This document shows, one piece after another, positions 6,071 through 7,654 of a stretch of 7,654 nt of DNA; position 1 is the stretch's first letter; each line of letters starts with the position of its first letter. The position numbers and the translations under genes were made by a program. The stretch covers positions 6,275-13,928 of the forward strand of contig DITG01000016.1 in the NCBI GenBank assembly GCA_002422045.1, written 5' to 3'. The notes beneath the pieces were generated by a model. That model was not told where the DNA came from. It worked only from the letters and a program-made list of their open reading frames with translations, and made no database searches. The DNA comes from Acholeplasmataceae bacterium UBA6190 (GTDB taxonomy: Bacteria > Bacillota_I > Bacilli_A > Acholeplasmatales > Acholeplasmataceae).

Positions 6071-6079
6071 TGTTATAAT
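6071..6079 (+). promoter_or_regulatory. Extended -10 promoter for the MATE gene
   Basis: TGTTATAAT gives a perfect TATAAT at 6074-6079 with the extended -10 TG, following an A-rich run. The -35 position at 17-base spacing (about 6051-6056, GTCAAG) is poor. The transcript would start near 6086, only about 19 bases before the MATE start, with the GGAGG site (6091-6095) almost at the 5' end. This promoter and the MFS promoter are divergent, with their -10 boxes about 60 bases apart. Confidence 0.6.
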
Positions 6080-6090
6080 CATCTATAAAC

Positions 6091-6095
6091 GGAGG
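6091..6095 (+). promoter_or_regulatory. Ribosome binding site of the MATE gene
   Basis: GGAGG lies 9 bases before the ATG at 6105. It supports this start over the in-frame ATG codons at residues 8 and 12, which have no comparable site. Confidence 0.7.
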
Positions 6096-6104
6096 TTAGC
6101 GTTC

Positions 6105-7505
6105 ATGCATACAACACAAAGTGCCATGCTAGGCCAAATGGATGTCAAAAAAGTACTCTTCAAATTGGCCATACCGGCAACGATTGCCATGATTGCGAAT
6201 GCACTCTATAACTTAGTCGATACGCTATTTCTCGCTTGGGGTGTCGGAGAAATCGCGATTGGTGCACTCACCATCGTCTTACCTTTCCAAACACTGATTT
6301 TCGCACTTGGACTGATGTTTGGCATGGGAAGCTCTTCCATATTCTCAAGAGCCTTTGGCAGAGGCGACAAAGCCGCGATGAAGCGAGCAGTCAATTCAGC
6401 GCTTTTTTTCAACGGACTCTTTGCAGCGATACTGACCGTGGTAAGTTTAATCTATATGGATGAAATTCTTTACATCTTTGGGGCATCCGAAGTCAACATC
6501 GAATATGCCAAAGATTATATGTTTTGGATTGTATTATCCCTTGTGCCATTCACAAGCGCATTGGTTCTTAATAATCTTGCACGTGCTGAAGGTAGAGCCA
6601 ATATTTCAATGATCTCACTCTTGATTGGATCACTACTGAATGTCTTTTTGGATCCTTTATTCATCTTTGATTGGGGCTTAGGCTTAGGCGTTTCAGGTGC
6701 AGCCATCGCAACCTTCATCGCAAAAGTTGCCATGTTCACCTATGTACTCATCGCATCCTTATCACCTAAATCAGCACTCATGATTGACAAATCCAGTTTG
6801 TATCAGTTTGATTTGCCCATGTTAAAAGAAACCATTGTCATCGGTCTTCCAACCTTCTTGAGAAACGGTCTGATGGCCTTTGTGGTGATTGCAATCAACC
6901 ACTTGGTCAATCAATATGCTCCCACCGATCCAGGGCTTTATATCGCCGTTTTCGGTGTGGTCAACAGACTTTCCGCATTCTTGTTGCTCCCTGGTTTTGG
7001 TCTTGTTCAAGGCATGATTCCGATTGTTGGATTCAATTATGGTGCTGGCAAATATCATCGTCTTCGAGATACGATCATCATCACAACCCGGTATCTCATG
7101 ATCTACTTTTTCATTGCTGCTGCCATCATGTTTATCTTCGCAAGACCGCTCATCATGATATTCTCTAAGAACAGTGATCCACTGTTCATCTCCATTGGCA
7201 TGGATGCGTTCAAGATCATACCGATTGGATTCTTGATTCTTGCTTTTCAGTTCATCATGTCTTCTGTGTATCAGGCCTTAGGTTATCCTGTCAGAGCATT
7301 TGTTATTGCATTATCGAGACAACTCCTGATTTTTCTTCCTGTGGTCTATATCCTGACACCTATCTTTGGAATCATGGGCATTTGGATGACCTTTGCCATT
7401 TCCGATGGGTTATCCGGATTCATTTCATGGATTGCGTATCGTTATGAGATCAAACAGTTTTCAAAAGAAAACGTTCCTGATCTGACTTTAGAAATCGAAT
7501 CATAA
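6105..7505 (+). CDS. MATE family efflux transporter (MepA/NorM-type)
   Basis: This 466-residue protein with twelve predicted membrane helices is of normal length for a multidrug and toxin extrusion (MATE) transporter, which exports cationic compounds in exchange for Na+ or H+. Family segments are LAIPATIAMIANALYNLVDT (21-40) in TM1 with the conserved NALYNLVDT, SRAFGRGD (81-88) in the TM2-3 loop, NNLARAEGRAN (156-166), SLLNVFLDPLFIF (176-188) followed by GLGVSGAAIAT (193-203), and in the second half VQGMIPIVGFNYGAGK (301-316) and YQALGYP (389-395). The pattern is closest to MepA-type bacterial MATE proteins, but the drug or metabolite is not predictable. The gene is monocistronic, with its own extended -10 promoter and a terminator 8 bases after the stop. 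It is divergent from the MFS gene. A Na+-coupled MATE would draw on an ion gradient of the kind Mrp complexes build, but that link is inference. Confidence 0.94.
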   Translation: MHTTQSAMLGQMDVKKVLFKLAIPATIAMIANALYNLVDTLFLAWGVGEIAIGALTIVLPFQTLIFALGLMFGMGSSSIFSRAFGRGDKAAMKRAVNSALFFNGLFAAILTVVSLIYMDEILYIFGASEVNIEYAKDYMFWIVLSLVPFTSALVLNNLARAEGRANISMISLLIGSLLNVFLDPLFIFDWGLGLGVSGAAIATFIAKVAMFTYVLIASLSPKSALMIDKSSLYQFDLPMLKETIVIGLPTFLRNGLMAFVVIAINHLVNQYAPTDPGLYIAVFGVVNRLSAFLLLPGFGLVQGMIPIVGFNYGAGKYHRLRDTIIITTRYLMIYFFIAAAIMFIFARPLIMIFSKNSDPLFISIGMDAFKIIPIGFLILAFQFIMSSVYQALGYPVRAFVIALSRQLLIFLPVVYILTPIFGIMGIWMTFAISDGLSGFISWIAYRYEIKQFSKENVPDLTLEIES

Positions 7506-7513
7506 GCCTAAGA

Positions 7514-7537
7514 AAAAAGCACTTTCGAGTGCTTTTT
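7514..7537. terminator. Bidirectional intrinsic terminator after the MATE gene
   Basis: A 10-base stem (AAAAAGCACT paired with AGTGCTTTTT, allowing for the A/T ends) closes on a TTCG tetraloop at 7524-7527 and is followed by TTTTTGTTCTATTTT on the plus strand. On the minus strand a run of six T bases also follows the stem, so it can end the convergent gene at 7546-7654 too. It begins 8 bases after the MATE stop codon. Confidence 0.9.
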
Positions 7538-7545
7538 GTTCTATT

Positions 7546-7654
7546 TTACAATGTATCCAGATAGGTTTTCAACGCATGCTCATCTTTGAACTCACGAATC
7601 TTCACACCTTCATGTTGAAGCAATTCGACCAGTTTTTTCTGATGAATCTTTGAT
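7546..7654 (-). CDS. C-terminal tail of an unidentified protein (partial)
   Basis: The minus strand is open from the window edge to a TAA stop at 7548-7546, giving the last 35 residues of a protein. The tail reads KKLVELLQHEGVKIREFKDE and then HALKTYLDTL to the end. It is charged and soluble in character, with a likely helix (LVELLQHE), a short strand (VKIREF) and a final helix (EHALKTYLDTL). This alternation fits many alpha/beta enzymes, so I assign no family. It is convergent with the MATE gene and shares the bidirectional terminator. There is no start codon in the window, and the reading is supported by gene-like codon use and by the terminator placed just after the stop. Confidence 0.65.
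   Translation of the reverse strand, partial: SKIHQKKLVELLQHEGVKIREFKDEHALKTYLDTL

Noticed and set aside
6822..7058. Minus-strand open frame inside the MATE gene
   Set aside because: It is antisense to a full-length MATE protein with intact motifs and has no ribosome binding site or domain.

Overview
The window (about 40% GC by eye) suggests a low-GC Gram-positive-type bacterium in the broad Bacillota/Mollicutes area. Start sites carry strong AGGAG-type ribosome binding sites, intergenic gaps are short, and promoters are of the sigma-A type (TATAAT, several with an extended -10 TG). Tryptophan is encoded by TGG and TGA is used as a stop, including for seven of the eight complete genes in the main operon. 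This excludes the Mycoplasma-type code but fits an Acholeplasma/Izemoplasma-like lineage or an ordinary Firmicute. The taxonomic statement is inference only.

Positions 1-4706 (minus strand) are one tightly packed operon of nine membrane-protein genes. In transcription order they are mrpE, mrpF, mrpG, a DUF4040/MbhD-like gene, an MbhE-like gene, mrpB, mrpC, mrpD, and a second MrpD/NuoN-like antiporter gene cut by the window edge. Together they form the membrane cation/proton antiporter module of the Mrp / membrane-bound hydrogenase (Mbh) / Mbs-Mbx superfamily. The large fused MrpA subunit of classical Mrp systems is absent. Its C-terminal part appears as two small separate genes and its NuoL-like part is not seen. 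This is the order of MbhA to MbhH followed by a second H-type subunit. Whether the complex is a stand-alone Na+/H+ antiporter or the membrane arm of a hydrogenase or other redox complex depends on genes beyond position 1. A TTGATT-17-TATTAT promoter lies just before mrpE, and most genes overlap by 4, 8 or 14 bases, suggesting translational coupling.

Positions 4789-5973 (minus strand) encode a 394-residue major facilitator superfamily transporter ending just ahead of the mrp-type promoter. Positions 5974-6104 are a divergent promoter region with two extended -10 boxes and a 13-base palindrome at the start of the MFS leader. Positions 6105-7505 (plus strand) encode a 466-residue MATE-family efflux protein, followed by a clear hairpin terminator at 7514-7537 that can work in both directions. 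From 7546 to the window end is the C-terminal tail of a convergent minus-strand gene of unknown function.

The region is almost wholly devoted to membrane transport: an ion-motive multisubunit complex plus two single-polypeptide transporters. No RNA genes, insertion sequences, CRISPR arrays or long repeats were seen. No stretch above 300 bases lacks a gene; the longest gap is the 131-base divergent region.
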